From assembly GCA_026874595.1 (NCBI GenBank), contig CM049320.1, positions 2,711,001 to 2,775,000 of the forward strand: a DNA stretch of 64,000 bases, in the 5' to 3' direction. The position numbers were made by a program, and so were the translations under genes. The notes below the pieces were generated by a model that was given only the letters and a program-made list of their open reading frames with translations, was not told where the DNA came from and did not search any database. This stretch comes from Sipunculus nudus. Lineage: Eukaryota; Annelida; Sipuncula; Golfingiida; Sipunculidae. Shown here piece by piece: positions 48,571-59,989 of this stretch; position 1 is the first letter of the stretch, and each line of letters starts with the position of its first letter.

Positions 48571-51231
48571 ATATTTTTTTTTAATTTATATAAAAACAAC
48601 CATAAACAACCTGGAAATACAGGGATGTAATTATTTCAACCATTCCTGTAACCTGGGAACGCTATCTAAAACCAATTAAACAGCAAATAACAGGGCATTC
48701 CATGCACATTTTAGTATTTATGTGAGTTTTGCACTAAGTCATAGATTGGACGAAACTGTATTTAACTTTCACAGACTTTATTTTTTTACTTCTGAAGCAA
48801 TGGCTAAGTATTCTTTGTTTAAACGTTCTAAACATGCACACACACACACACACACACGTATGTTTGTAACATTTTATCGATTTTATGATTCAGTATAAAC
48901 ACTGGCTCGTGATTTATAAACACTGGGATGAATATAACATGTAAGGTGTTTATTTGTTTTGCGTATTTTCCCTCTGAGCTTTCAGACCTCACGGTCATGG
49001 TTTCTGGCAGCAGTTTCCGTATGTCAAGACCTGTCAATAGACTTTTGGGGTCAGATTTGTGCTTTGGTTTGTCATAAAAATATGCAAGATGACAGGGATA
49101 TATGTGGGAATAATTCACATATTTTTATTCCTATTGGACATGATGTCAGAGATGCCAATGAAGCGCCACCCCCCCCCCCCCCCCGCCCCCCCTCCGCGAA
49201 AAACATTTAATCCGAAATTGGACCAGCCACTCTGGAGTATGGCTGCTGATGGACAGACAACGACCGACAGAGGGCGCCCGGGCGTCGTCCCAAGGATATC
49301 ACTCACTGGTGAGATGAAAGAGGAGGCATATCTCCACGTTTTTTAGGAATTGAAACGTTTCGGTTCATAATTGTGTCCGTCTACCTGTTTGATGATGCAG
49401 GTTTTGAACAGGCCGGCTAATTATAAACCATAATCAAGGTAATCTTTCACAATATTTCCAACTCTTTATTTCGGGGGGGGGGGGGGGGGTTACAAGGCGT
49501 GATTTTTGCGGTTAAAAAAATATTGAAATGTCAAGTTTCCTGTTTTCTGTCAGTCGGAAAACTGCGTGTATAAAATTGCAGTAATCCCGACACATTAACA
49601 CATTTTAAAAGGAGGATGATAATATAATGCAAACATTTACCGGGATTTCCAAAATTGATTATTAATTAATTTCACTTCTTTCCTTTTTCCATTAATTGGT
49701 TAAGTAAATACACTTGGACTTTCGTCCATGTAATATTTGAAATAAGAAGGTTACTAAATAGTTTCTTACTGAGTATTGTCCTCTGTTAAACAAATATAGT
49801 TTTAAGTGATGCGGGAAAAATGTCATGTAAAAAATGAAGCTGAGGTAATGACATGGCCATGTGAAAATCTGGGGTAATGTGTGGAAATTTGACGTATTGT
49901 CCTGGAATGTTACATAATGATCTGTTGTGTCGAAAAAATTGTGAAAAGCTTATCAAATATGATGGAGATAATCGAAGACTTTCTTGAAATAATGTGTTAT
50001 AATCAGAAGTGATATCGTGTGACGTGATAATCTCAGACAAATTAAAGGAATGTGACTTATGAGGGAGAAAATGTCATCTTTTGAGGAATAATACAAACAC
50101 CTTCAGAACTCGAAAGATTTTGCTTAAGATTCAGACACTGATTAATATCATGCGAGCATTTCAGCATCCCAAATTTAAATTTTTCAGTGCTATTTCGATG
50201 AAAATGTCATGGAATAATGAACCAATGGCAAAAACGGAAAAAAAAACACGATTTTGGGACGGATCAGGAAGATCTGAATTTGGAGCTGAGTCCGAATCCA
50301 GCAAAACATGTCCCCATTTTACCGTACAAAACGTCCGTAATATTTATTTCGTCCATTAATTTAATTACTTCTTTGGCTTATGACAGTTGTTTGAGGGCAA
50401 GCAATGTACTTGTAAACTTTCATGGGCTTCTATCTAGAAATAGTTTGTCAAGGTGACGTCGTCATGGTGACATCGTCATTATGGAAATTAGGGGCAATCG
50501 GAGATAAATAAAAATGACGTCATAACATGGACCCGTGGTCGTGACAAGAGGTCGATCATACCGAGTGGTGGCGCTCTAGCCGGAAGAGACTCATCCTTGT
50601 ATCAATGTAACCATTTAGACAGACATATCTTTTGAATTACTGAACGCTGTAACTGTGTTGTATTTAGGTGTCAGATTTTACTGTTTTGAGTGGAGGGAGC
50701 TGGGCAGGCGGCGGGTCTCAGATCGTCACAGCTCGGCACTCACCATACGTCAATCAGAGTCTACCCCTACAAACCTGTAAGTTTGTCACAACATAATTCT
50801 TTAATCTGCAATATTTTTTTAAGAATTCACGAACCATTTTAGGAAGGGTGGTCAATATAGGTATTCTCCTATTTCTGTGTTTCAAGTAATGTTTGTTATT
50901 AATATAACACAATGTTTCCAAAAAATTTAATTGATTAATATGACAGGATGGCAGAGTGCTCGATGGGTGACCAGAGCACTTCTATGTTGTACAGAAAGAA
51001 CTAAACTAGTTTTTCTGCAGGCATTTCATGACTAATTAGTTTCTTACAACACGCTCAGAGCGCATGGCACTCTTCAGATGTTGTAGCCTATTTGTTTTAA
51101 GAACAATAGAGATCAATATAAGTATAATAACAACATCGCAAATATAAAATCAACAAATGTGTGACAAAATATACAGACCTCCCATAAAAACAGAGAAAGA
51201 GTACTTTGCAGACTTTCACTGAAACAAGCAA
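48571..51231. other. No recognisable gene; (CA)n, poly-C and poly-G tracts
   Basis: (AC)n at about 48837-48857, a C-rich run at 49170-49192 and a G run at about 49473-49489. Short unsupported frames only. Confidence 0.45.
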
Positions 51232-52150
51232 ATTTTTTTTTTTTAATAAATTTTATTGCTGAAAAATCATACAATACACATGTCACACATAATTGTACAA
51301 ATCACATCAAATACAATATAAACAAATAAATACAAAGCACATTGCCTGGATATTATTCCAACTATGTTAAAAATGCTTCCTTACTTTTCCCAATTTTTCT
51401 AAATGTGCAGTAATCTTATTTTTCTGTTTTGCTATTATATATTCAATTTTCTCCTCAACCTTTTAATCCAAATTATTATTTGAGTTTTCAATCTGCTGTC
51501 AAAGTGATTGTTATGCAAAGTTTTTATCCAGTTAATATACACTTGGCCAAAGCCTAGTTTTTTTTAGAACACTTAACATGAAGTCCTGATCTACTGAGTT
51601 AAAAGCAGCCTTAAAGTCAGCTCGAAAAAAAAAATTGCTTCTTGCTGTTCTGTATCACAATATTCCATCATATCACTGATTAAGCGAACTGAATTTCCGA
51701 TATAGCTGCCTGGAACAAAAGCATTCTGATCTGGGGGACCAATTTTTGCAAAACCTTTCGCAATCTTGAAACTAAAATTTTACTTAAAACCTTACAGTCA
51801 TTATTTATTAAGCTTATTGGTCTCCAGGATTCCATACATCTTTTGTCCTTACCAGGTTTTTCTAAAAGCTTAATTAATATTTGTTTTTGGCTCTCCGATA
51901 ATTCTCCTGACTGATACCCTTCATTTAAACAAGCAGTCATTTCAAAACCTACTTCATTCAATATACTCAAGTATAATTCTTTTGTTATTCCATCATTTCC
52001 TGGTGTTTTATTATTTAGCATACTTTTTAAGGATTCAAGTACCTCTGTGACAGTGATGTTACCTTCACACTTCAAAGACTCATCCTCAGTTAGTTCTGGT
52101 AACCCATAAATACCTTCTAAGAAAGTTTAATTTCCAAATTATCGAAAGTA
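51232..52150 (-). pseudogene. L1/Tx1-like LINE fragment, internally deleted
   Basis: Minus strand 52075-51680 encodes LNNKTPGNDGITKELYLSIL, QKQILIKLLEKPGKDKR and WRPISLINNDCKVLSKILVS, the N-terminal RT motifs of L1-type elements. After a frame change, AFVPGSYIGNSVRLISDM and FFRADFKAAFNSVDQDFML follow (first catalytic Asp). Then the sequence jumps to an AT-rich tail ending in a T-run at 51232-51244, the complement of a poly(A) tail. The YADD palm motif is missing. Confidence 0.8.
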
Positions 52151-53067
52151 ACCCCTCTAATGGACTCAGTTCCGAACTCAGAACTGTTGTTGCTGTGTCC
52201 AACACGATGTAACAATAAGGCTCAATATATGTTATGTGTTCATTACAGTCTGGTTCCTTGGACCATGCCTCCTCCTCTGGCAGACCTTGTCGGCAAACCC
52301 AGCCAGATGCTTATCTGACATAAAGAAGAGTCAGGTGTAGAACTGGCGTGAATGGTTAAACTAAGCATACTAAGGGTTACGCAAGCCTCTTCGCCAACAT
52401 CAAAGTAGATGGGGAATTTATAAATTTATGTTTAATTTAAGTTTTATATTCTGATAGATTAAGACTAGGTAAGGAAAGATTTGAAAAAAAATAGGGGTGA
52501 GATATCTAACTGCTAGCTATCTAGCCATAGAACAGCGCAGCAAAGCCTAAACCGAGCCACAGCGCCCACACCCACAGAGGCTGATTCTGTGACCAAATCC
52601 AACGTCAACCCAGAACCCCCCCCCCCCCCGCCCAACAGCATCCCAGCAGACCGCGCCCCCGGCTGCCCGCATTAGCCTTCCACAACAGAGAAGGTCACAA
52701 CACCCGCAGGGAAGTCCAGACCCCCGCCCCACCGCCCCCATCAAAAAGAGTCGAGGCTACCTGTGATGCCGGAACTTGTATCTTGAAGCGTGGTTCATTT
52801 CCTCGCTTTGACTCTTCACGCGATTGTATGCGTGAAACGTTTTAGCCCCACAAAGGGCAGTTTTTGGGTCTTGCATTGTGTTTTATGCGTTGTCCTGGTG
52901 GCTGTATGTCGACTGGCTTCAGGTTCCCATCGTCAGGAGGTCTTAGTAGTCGAAATTTGAGTAGATAACCAATAAAGCGTAGGATAGCCAGAAAAAAAAC
53001 AAAAAAAAAAAAAAAAGAGGTGAAAATTCTACAAAAGTGTACCAAACAATTAAAACAGAACATGTTG

Positions 53068-53068
<1 letters not shown>
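52151..53068. other. No recognisable gene; poly-C tract
   Basis: A C-rich region at about 52615-52735 and a short GAAACG-containing stretch near 52830. An open frame on the minus strand (52842-53147) is partly (AT)n and has no domain. Confidence 0.4.

Positions 53069-53114
<46 letters not shown>
53069..53114. repeat. (AT)n microsatellite at the Penelope 5' boundary
   Basis: AT run ending directly where the Penelope-like 5' sequence starts. Confidence 0.95.
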
Positions 53115-53116
<2 letters not shown>

Positions 53117-53239
53117 TTATACCGCTCTGGCCTAGTCTGTAGGCCATAGAGCACTTTACATCGGAGGGTAACGATACGTTCTACTCCAGCTCCAGCGACA
53201 GGTACGTTGTCGAGCACTTTTGTTAACCCACCCTGTCCA

Positions 53240-55304
53240 GATAATCAACTTATAACATCTACAGAATAAACAAAGCTAACTTTGACTATTCTTTGAAAAA
53301 CATTCCCATCCCGAGTAATCTGTCCTACACCAAATCCCTGATAAGTAAAGTTGAAAGCCTACTTCGGAGAATGCGATGGAAGGCATTCCATTTCGGAAAC
53401 CCTGGTCAAACTTCAGCAAAACAAAACTATGGATTCAAAACCACATTTTCACCCCCTCATAGCGAACACCTCAGGGCATTTGAAAGTGATATCTATGAAA
53501 TGGTCCGGAACATTGACTTCCAGAACTCACACAATGCATTCCAGAGACAAATGGCCAATGACATCAAGACAATCAGACAATCTGACAATCTCCTAGTACA
53601 GGCAAATAAGACCACCAACCTGTACAGTATGCCGAAAGAATACTACAATAAACTTCTCACAGAAAACATCACTAAGACATACAAAAAAGCAGACAAAAAT
53701 ATCTGTAAAAATATCAATACAGAAGCCAAAGAAATAGCCAGTTCCCTTAACCTAGCAGACCGCATCGACGTCATGGCCGAGCGCAATGCTTACATTACTT
53801 TGAAAGACCACAAGGATAATTTTAAACAAAGCCAAGGTGCAGATTGACAAATCCAGCAAAACCTGAAATAGGTATCATTAGCAAAAAGCACTTGGAAAAA
53901 AATTAAAAGCCAACTGAGACTGAAAACCAAACTCATCCAATGGCAAAATACCGCACAGGTAATATCTTGGTTCTAGAAATTGAACCTGAAACAAAAATCT
54001 GAGTTCATAAAGTTTGATATCATTGACTTTTACCCCTCGATCACAGAAGATCAACTCATGAAAGCCCTCAAATTTGCCAAAACCATGGTCTCCATTCCAG
54101 AGGATTTTATCAAAACCATCCTTCACAGCAGGAAAAACTTACTGTTTAGCAACGGTAACACCTGGGTGAAAAAAAGATCATACTAGTTTTGACGTCAAAA
54201 TGGGCAGTTTTGATGGCGCTGAAGTATGCGAAATTGTTGGTTTATACATCCTGTATATGTTGAAAAAGGAATTTGGTGAAAATGCGCTAGGCCTGTATCG
54301 AGATGACGGCTAAGGTTGTCTACCCAAAGCAGACAGCACCCGTAAGAAAATGATAAAACTCTTTTCCAATGTTGGGTTAAAAAAAAACATTGAAACTAAC
54401 CTGACCTGCACAGATTTCTTAGACGTAACATTTGACCTCCAAAATGACACCTTCTGCCCTTACAGAAAACCGAACAATGACCCGCTCTATATCCACGTAC
54501 AATTCAATCACCCCCCAACTATTATTAGGCAGATACCTATGATGATCAGCAAGCGTGTATCTGACAACTCCTGCAATGAAGAGATATTTATGAAAGCCAA
54601 ACCCATGTATGACAAAGCTTTAGCAAAAAGCGGGTTCTCAGAAAGCTTAAAATATGTTGAACCTACAGTGAAAAGCAAAAGAAACAGGAAAAGGAAATTA
54701 TATGGTTCAATCCCCCATACAGCCGTCAAGTAAAAACCAACATTGGCAGACAATTCATGAAACTAGTTGACAAACACTTCCCTAAACATCACAGTTACCA
54801 CAGGTTATTCAACAGGAACAATTTGAAAATTAGCTATAGCTGTCTACCCAACATGTCTAACCTGATCAGCAAACATAATATGAAGGTTTTAAATACCGAC
54901 AATGCTGTGAATGTACCTCAAAAACAATGTAACTGCCGTAAAAAAGACGAATGTCCTATGAATGGTCAATGTCAGCTGAAATGCATTGTCTATAAGGCAA
55001 CAGACAGGCAACAGACAATGACGTGAAACACTACATAGGGTGTACTGAAGGTGATTTCAAGACAAGATACAATAACCACAAGCAATCCTTTCGGAACAGA
55101 TCCCACGCTAAAAATACTGAACTGTCTAAATACATTTGGTCACTAAAAGACAACAATATCAATTACAAGCTCTCCTGGAAAATATCTGCCAAGGCAGCAC
55201 CTTACTTCTGTGGGACTAGGAAGTGTGATATCTGCTTGTCTAAAAAGCTACTTATAGCAACGCCCCCCCCCCCCCCCTGGATCATTGTTGAACTCAAGAG
55301 CTGA
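53240..55304 (+). pseudogene. RT plus GIY-YIG endonuclease of the Penelope-like element
   Basis: In order: SLLRRMRWKAFHF and YITLKDHKDNF upstream of the RT; FIKFDIIDFYPSITEDQLMK (first catalytic Asp); FDVKMGSFDGAEVCEIVGLY; then LYRDDG, the palm motif, immediately followed by a stop codon (about 54311-54313). Later come FLDVTFDLQNDTFCPYRKPN, CNCRKKDECPMNGQCQLKC (a Cys-rich segment) and HYIGCTEGDFKTRYNNHKQS, a GIY-YIG nuclease motif that would cut the target. Frameshifts also lie near 53847, 54183, 54733 and 55020. The copy cannot make an enzyme. The YRDDG type and the GIY-YIG domain fit the Penelope-like superfamily, and the hammerhead supports this. Confidence 0.85.
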
Positions 55305-55937
55305 AATTCTCTCCAAGTGCCGCCATCAAAACAAATTCACCCTGAAATATTTTAAAACCTAGCTTTCGTACTAATATTCAGCGTTCCCCCTAACCCCCCC
55401 CCCCCCCCCCAACGAGGATACGCTGGGCAGATCTACCTGTTCAGGTAGTAGTTCTCTCACTGCTTTGCAGTGATGAGGGACATGGCGTTACCACTACATC
55501 ATGGTGAGTTTATCGAGTGGATTGTATTTGGTACGAGTAAAGTATAGTATATTTGCCTTTTATATTGTATATTTGCCTTGTATATTGTGTATTTTCATAG
55601 TATATGTGTATTTTTATCATATGTATACTACTGATATGTTCACTGCTTCCAAGACCCTATTAGAAATCAGTTCAATATGCTAATTGAGCATCCTGGTATA
55701 TATCTTTGTATTATATATAAAATTTACAACAATAAATAACCTCTTTGCCCCGCCCTGTTATGTTCCAGTATCGCACGTGTACCCCGACTTACCCTATTGT
55801 GCACCCGAGGACAATAGGATCAGTGTCAGTCTTTCACATGCCCCCCCCCCCCCCGCCCCGAATCGCACAAAGCATAATCTCGTAATCTCGTAAAGTCTCG
55901 GCTTTTCAAACCACGCCGTTAGCTTCATTCTAACCAC

Positions 55938-55985
55938 ATTCACCTGATGATCGGGTCGCATCCCGTGAAACAGACTGTTGTGAAT
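55938..55985 (+). ncRNA. Type I hammerhead ribozyme motif, copy 2 (intact core)
   Basis: Stem I is ATTCAC (55938-55943) with GTGAAT (55980-55985). The canonical core CTGATGA lies at 55944-55950. Stem II is CGGG/CCCG with a 6-nt loop. GAAA is at 55967-55970. Stem III is ACAG/CTGT with a single-A loop. The triplet GTT places cleavage after 55979; GTC is commoner but GUU is tolerated. Stem III is minimal, as known for retroelement hammerheads, and might act as a dimer. Sequence-based only. Confidence 0.8.
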
Positions 55986-56009
55986 TAACAGTGTTGTTTT
56001 TCTTCAGAG

Positions 56010-56010
<1 letters not shown>

Positions 56011-56064
<54 letters not shown>
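56011..56064. repeat. (AT)n microsatellite at the Penelope 3' boundary
   Basis: AT run starting directly after the Penelope-like 3' end. Confidence 0.95.
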
Positions 56065-56065
<1 letters not shown>

Positions 56066-56701
56066 GTGTATACATACATAATGTCCAGTTTGATTTTATG
56101 TATCTTCACAATAGTATTCCTGTATCTTTTATTTGGAAAATAACTGTTTTACCTTCAGTGCTGGTACAAGATGAGTGGAGATGAAATCTTATGCACAGCT
56201 TTTTTTACGTAACTTTTTTACACTTAATACACTTATACATACTTTGTTTTACAGATTTACAGTTAAACTGATATAGAGAGTTTTTTAACTTTCATGAAAT
56301 TATAATATCTTTCAAGACTTAGGGGCCTTGCTTTTGTTTAAATTGGTTATTATTTCTGCACTATTTTTCAAGTGATAATTTCAGGTAAAAAAAAAAAAAG
56401 AAATAAAGTGGAAGAAAAAATAACAAGGCCCTTAGAAAAACTTAGAATAATTCCTGGAACCTTTTGGTTACATAGCTATATGTCTAGCCCAGTGGTGCTT
56501 CACGGAGAGGGTGACTGTGCCATGTACAGTCAGCATCATACCAGACACTGTTAGTTGTAGACCAGTATATCCATATACAGTTCCCTTTTATATGGCCGTC
56601 TGTCACGCGGTCATGATCCGGCAAGCTGACGTCCACAGGGCCGCCGGACGATGACCACATCCACTTACCGCATTGCTGTGACAGTCTTGCTGCAGTTAGA
56701 T
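56065..56701. other. No recognisable gene
   Basis: AT-rich, with an A-run near 56385. It is the upstream flank of the pseudogene that follows. Confidence 0.4.
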
Positions 56702-57194
56702 ATGGAGCGGCTGCAGCTGTTTGCTTGCTCTGCGGCTCTTGTCACTGCGAGCTCAGCTCAGACTTATGTTGACAAACCTACAATGGCGATATGATTACAA
56801 AGTACTGAAAATGTACATTACCCAAAACTACAACGGCTATTCCATGCTTTACCTCCCTGATGACAGTGACTTTCCAGGCATTGGGAGACCCGATGGCTAT
56901 TCCCTCTTGTATGAGAAGCTCGATCATTTAATCAGTTTGCTATTTAAAATGACTGATAATATGTTATAGGTTATCACCAATCTTGTCATAGCCCAAGCAA
57001 GGAACTTTTCATCAGCTGATGACGTCATCAACATTTTCAATACAACATAACGCGGACTAGATGAAAAACTGGAAGGGATCAGTCGTTATATAAAACATAA
57101 AGACTGTGTTGGAAACGAAACTGATGATGCTGATACCAGGCCAGCTTCACGTCCTCAGATTATTTTATTACTTGTGTTTCTGCTCAATGTATAA
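56702..57194 (+). pseudogene. Broken copy of an unrecognised small secreted-protein family (copy B)
   Basis: The ATG at 56702 opens MERLQLFACSAALVTASSAQ, a good signal-peptide shape, but the frame closes at MAI followed by a stop. One base over, the reading continues with KMYITQNYNGYSMLYLPDD and LFKMTDNML, meets a TAG (a likely CAG-to-TAG change judged by copy A), then VITNLVIAQARNFSSADDVI and NIFNTT, a TAA, and finally a C-terminal hydrophobic end, PQIILLLVFLLNV, just before a stop. A cleavable N-terminus plus a hydrophobic C-terminus would suit a small GPI-anchored surface protein. The family is not recognised. The match to copy A at 24590-25106 is the main evidence that it was coding. Confidence 0.6.
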
Positions 57195-57229
57195 AATTAA
57201 ATGACATTTATAAACCTATAAGGACAGGG

Positions 57230-58320
57230 TAATGAGTTTTTTTTTCAAAATATGGGTCCTGTGATCAGTTTGAAGCCAACCTGTCTACCCAAACTGGAGT
57301 CTTTATCCATAAACTAATTTGTCAATGGATGGGCCCTGTGACCTTGACCTTTGACCTAGGACCCCTACATCAAAAAGAACCTTCCCCTATTGGCAGGTGC
57401 GCTATTTGGAGGACGGAATGTTTTGGATGAATAGTTTGGCTTAAGTGCATCAACAATCTTTTTAAGAAGTGGGTATTGTGACCTTGACCTTTGACCTCAT
57501 GACGCCGAAATCAAAAGGGTTCTTACATTATTGGTAGGTCATACATAAGTCAAGTTTGAAACCAATATGTCAATCCAAACTTGAGTTATCATCTGGAAAC
57601 AAATATGTGGACATACAGAAAGACAAACAGACGGGCCGACAGGGTGATTAATATAGGGCATCCGCTCATTCAAGCGGGACCCTCTAATAAACAACTCAAG
57701 GTTTCAGGACACAGATGGAACCACAGTAGCAAATCTGATAGTATCAATATAATTGGGCAGTCTCAAAATAAATGAAAAATGCATCAAAAATAGAAAAAAA
57801 AAACAGGTGGCGCCACCAGTCTTCAGGAACTAAAGAAACCAATCATAATCAATACTCACACTGGATTTCTTGATGAAACCATAGCCGAAAACCTGACATA
57901 ATTGCTGTCATGTGACTGTCTCAAAAACAAAAAAAAAAACAAAAAATGTAAAAATTAGAAAAATATAGGTGGCGCCACCAGTTTTCGGGAACTGACGAAA
58001 CTATTCGTGATCAATATTCAAGGCAAGATTCATGGCAAACCATGCATTAATTATCAAGATACTGCAGGTTTTGTATCAAAATTTAATTATTCTTGGGGAA
58101 CTTAAAGGCCCCATAGCTCGAGGGATATAGGTCACACTAACCTAATTTCAGGTTTCTAAGGAGATTTTTTTATTGACCTCCCTGGATGTACACGTAAAAT
58201 TTTCTAGGTCCAGCGCTAGCAGTTACGATTTGTGCTCTGCTAACGGACGCCCAGACGGCGGGATGGCCGGACGAACGACGGACAAAGCGCCATTCCTATA
58301 CCTCAGTCTAGTTTCAGTCA
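57230..58320. repeat. Dispersed repeats with TGACCTTTGACC and GGTGGCGCCACC words
   Basis: GTGACCTTGACCTTTGACCT occurs near 57340 and 57479, within two related units about 140 bp apart. AGGTGGCGCCACCAG occurs twice, near 57807 and 57968, each after an A-rich run, and matches the 46-48 kb palindrome. From 58085 to 58320 is an inverted copy of the 1690-2460 repeat. Confidence 0.7.
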
Positions 58321-59130
58321 GCTGAGCTAAAAACGGGTAGTGTTCTACAGTAGTATCAGAGTTTGTTCATATTTCTACGCTTTCTTGATTAGCTGCTACA
58401 GTCTTGATATTTGTGTGATTTTGTTCATGTAACTAATACAATGTTTCAATCTCAGGGTACCTATTATAGAAATTTTAGAAATGCACAAAACTTGTAATAA
58501 AGCGTTCCCCATTAGCGTAGATTGAACAGTATTGGGCGTAATTATATAAAATGTTTGAATGCCAACTATGGACAGAGACTGAACCATTTTCAGTAAATTT
58601 AATCTGTGTCGATATAATATAAATATCAAATATAAATTGTGATTGAAAATATATAATATATATATATATATAATATATTATATTACAGAAATAAAAAAGT
58701 TTGTAAACAGATGTAAGGGCTAATTAAATGGTTTATAGCCTTCGTGTTAATCATCGATGAAATTCAGTTATTTACTCGAATCTGGGCATTAAGCTGGTTA
58801 TTCAGTCTGTGACGGGAAAAAACTTAAAAAAAAAACATAATTTCAACAGCACAGTTCCACTTATAACGGCACAAATGCGGATAAAAAATATACCTTGTTC
58901 CATCTAGTTGCTGTAAGGACTGCATGAATTATAGATTCGATTCGAATACCTTCATCATTCCATATAGAATATTTATCGTTTCTAAGAGAACTGTGTGGAT
59001 ACACAATCTGTTAACAACCGAATATCGATGTTTAAAACGATCAGGAATTACGATTACAAGGGAGCTAAATGAATCATATTGTTCAAGCTTACATACAGGT
59101 CATATTTTCTTTCGACTCGGTTTTTGTGTT
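58321..59130. other. No recognisable gene
   Basis: AT-rich with small (AT) runs near 58650-58684. No coding evidence. Confidence 0.4.
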
Positions 59131-59946
59131 ACGACACGTACAGTACATCACACTACGATGTGTCATAATACGTACAGTACATCACTCTACGATGTGTCAT
59201 GACACGTACAGTACATCACTCTACGATGTGTCATGACACGTACAGTACATCACTCTACGATGTGTCATGGCACGTACAGTACGTCACTCTGCGATGTGTA
59301 ATGGCACGTACAGTACGTCACTCTGCGACGTGTCAGGACACGTACAGTACGTCACTCTGCGACGTGTCAGGACACGTAAAGTACGTCACTCGACGACGTG
59401 TCAGGACACGTACAGTACATCACTCGACGACGTGTCAGGACATGTACAGTACATCACTCAACGACGTGTCAGGACACGTACAGTACATCACTCGACGACG
59501 TGTCAGGACACGTACAGTACATCACTCGACGACGTGTCAGGACACGTACAGTACATCACTCGACGACGTGTCAGGACACGTACAGTACATCACTCGACGA
59601 CGTGTCAAGACACGTACAGTACATCACTCGACGACCTGTCAGGACAAGTACAGTACATCACTCGACGACCTGTCAGGACACGTACAGTACATCACTCGAC
59701 GACCTGTCAGGACACGTACAGTACATCACTCGACGACCTGTCAGGACACGTACAGTTCATCACTCGACGACCTGTCAGGACACGTACAGTACGTCACTCG
59801 ACGACCTGTCAGGACACGTACAGTACGTCACTCGACGACCTGTCAGGACACGTACAGTACATCACTCTACGACGTGTCAGTAAACGTAGAGTACATCACT
59901 CTACAACTTTTCATAACACGTAAAGTACATCACACATCGTAGGACC
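59131..59946. repeat. 34-bp palindromic satellite, 24 units
   Basis: The unit begins GACACGTACAGTACATCACT and is 34 bp long. The junction between units in the middle of the array is the palindrome ACGTGTC-AG-GACACGT, and GTAC-A-GTAC is a second palindrome in each unit. Because 34 is not a multiple of 3, all three plus-strand frames stay open with a 34-residue period; this is a property of the repeat and not evidence for a gene. Unit variants occur in blocks: CTACGATG (units 1-5), CTGCGACG (6-7), CGACGACG (8-14), CGACGACC (15-21), then decayed units. Confidence 0.9.
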
Positions 59947-59989
59947 AATATCCAAACTAGATGACCATAGGTCGAACGCTTGCCGGAAT

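Larger units (their letters stand above)
53115..56010 (+). mobile_element. Penelope-like retroelement with GIY-YIG domain and hammerhead ribozyme
   Basis: The 5' end (GCTCTGGCC...GGCCATAGAGC) and the 3' end are both shared with the fragment at 32218-32408. Between them is a decayed RT-GIY-YIG reading frame (about 53240-55304) and a hammerhead motif near the 3' end. (AT)n tracts of 45-50 bp abut both ends (53069-53114, 56011-56064). Poly-C runs occur at 55262-55277 and 55398-55411. Confidence 0.85.

Noticed and set aside
52842-53147. Minus-strand open frame of 101 residues before the Penelope-like element
   Set aside because: Part of it is (AT)n and homopolymer translation, and the rest shows no family resemblance.
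59199-59942. Long open frames of up to 247 residues on the plus strand
   Set aside because: They are translations of the 34-bp satellite in all three frames; the period, not coding selection, keeps them open.
59131-59946. Possible CRISPR array of 34-bp repeats
   Set aside because: Units are contiguous with no spacers and the setting is a eukaryotic genome.
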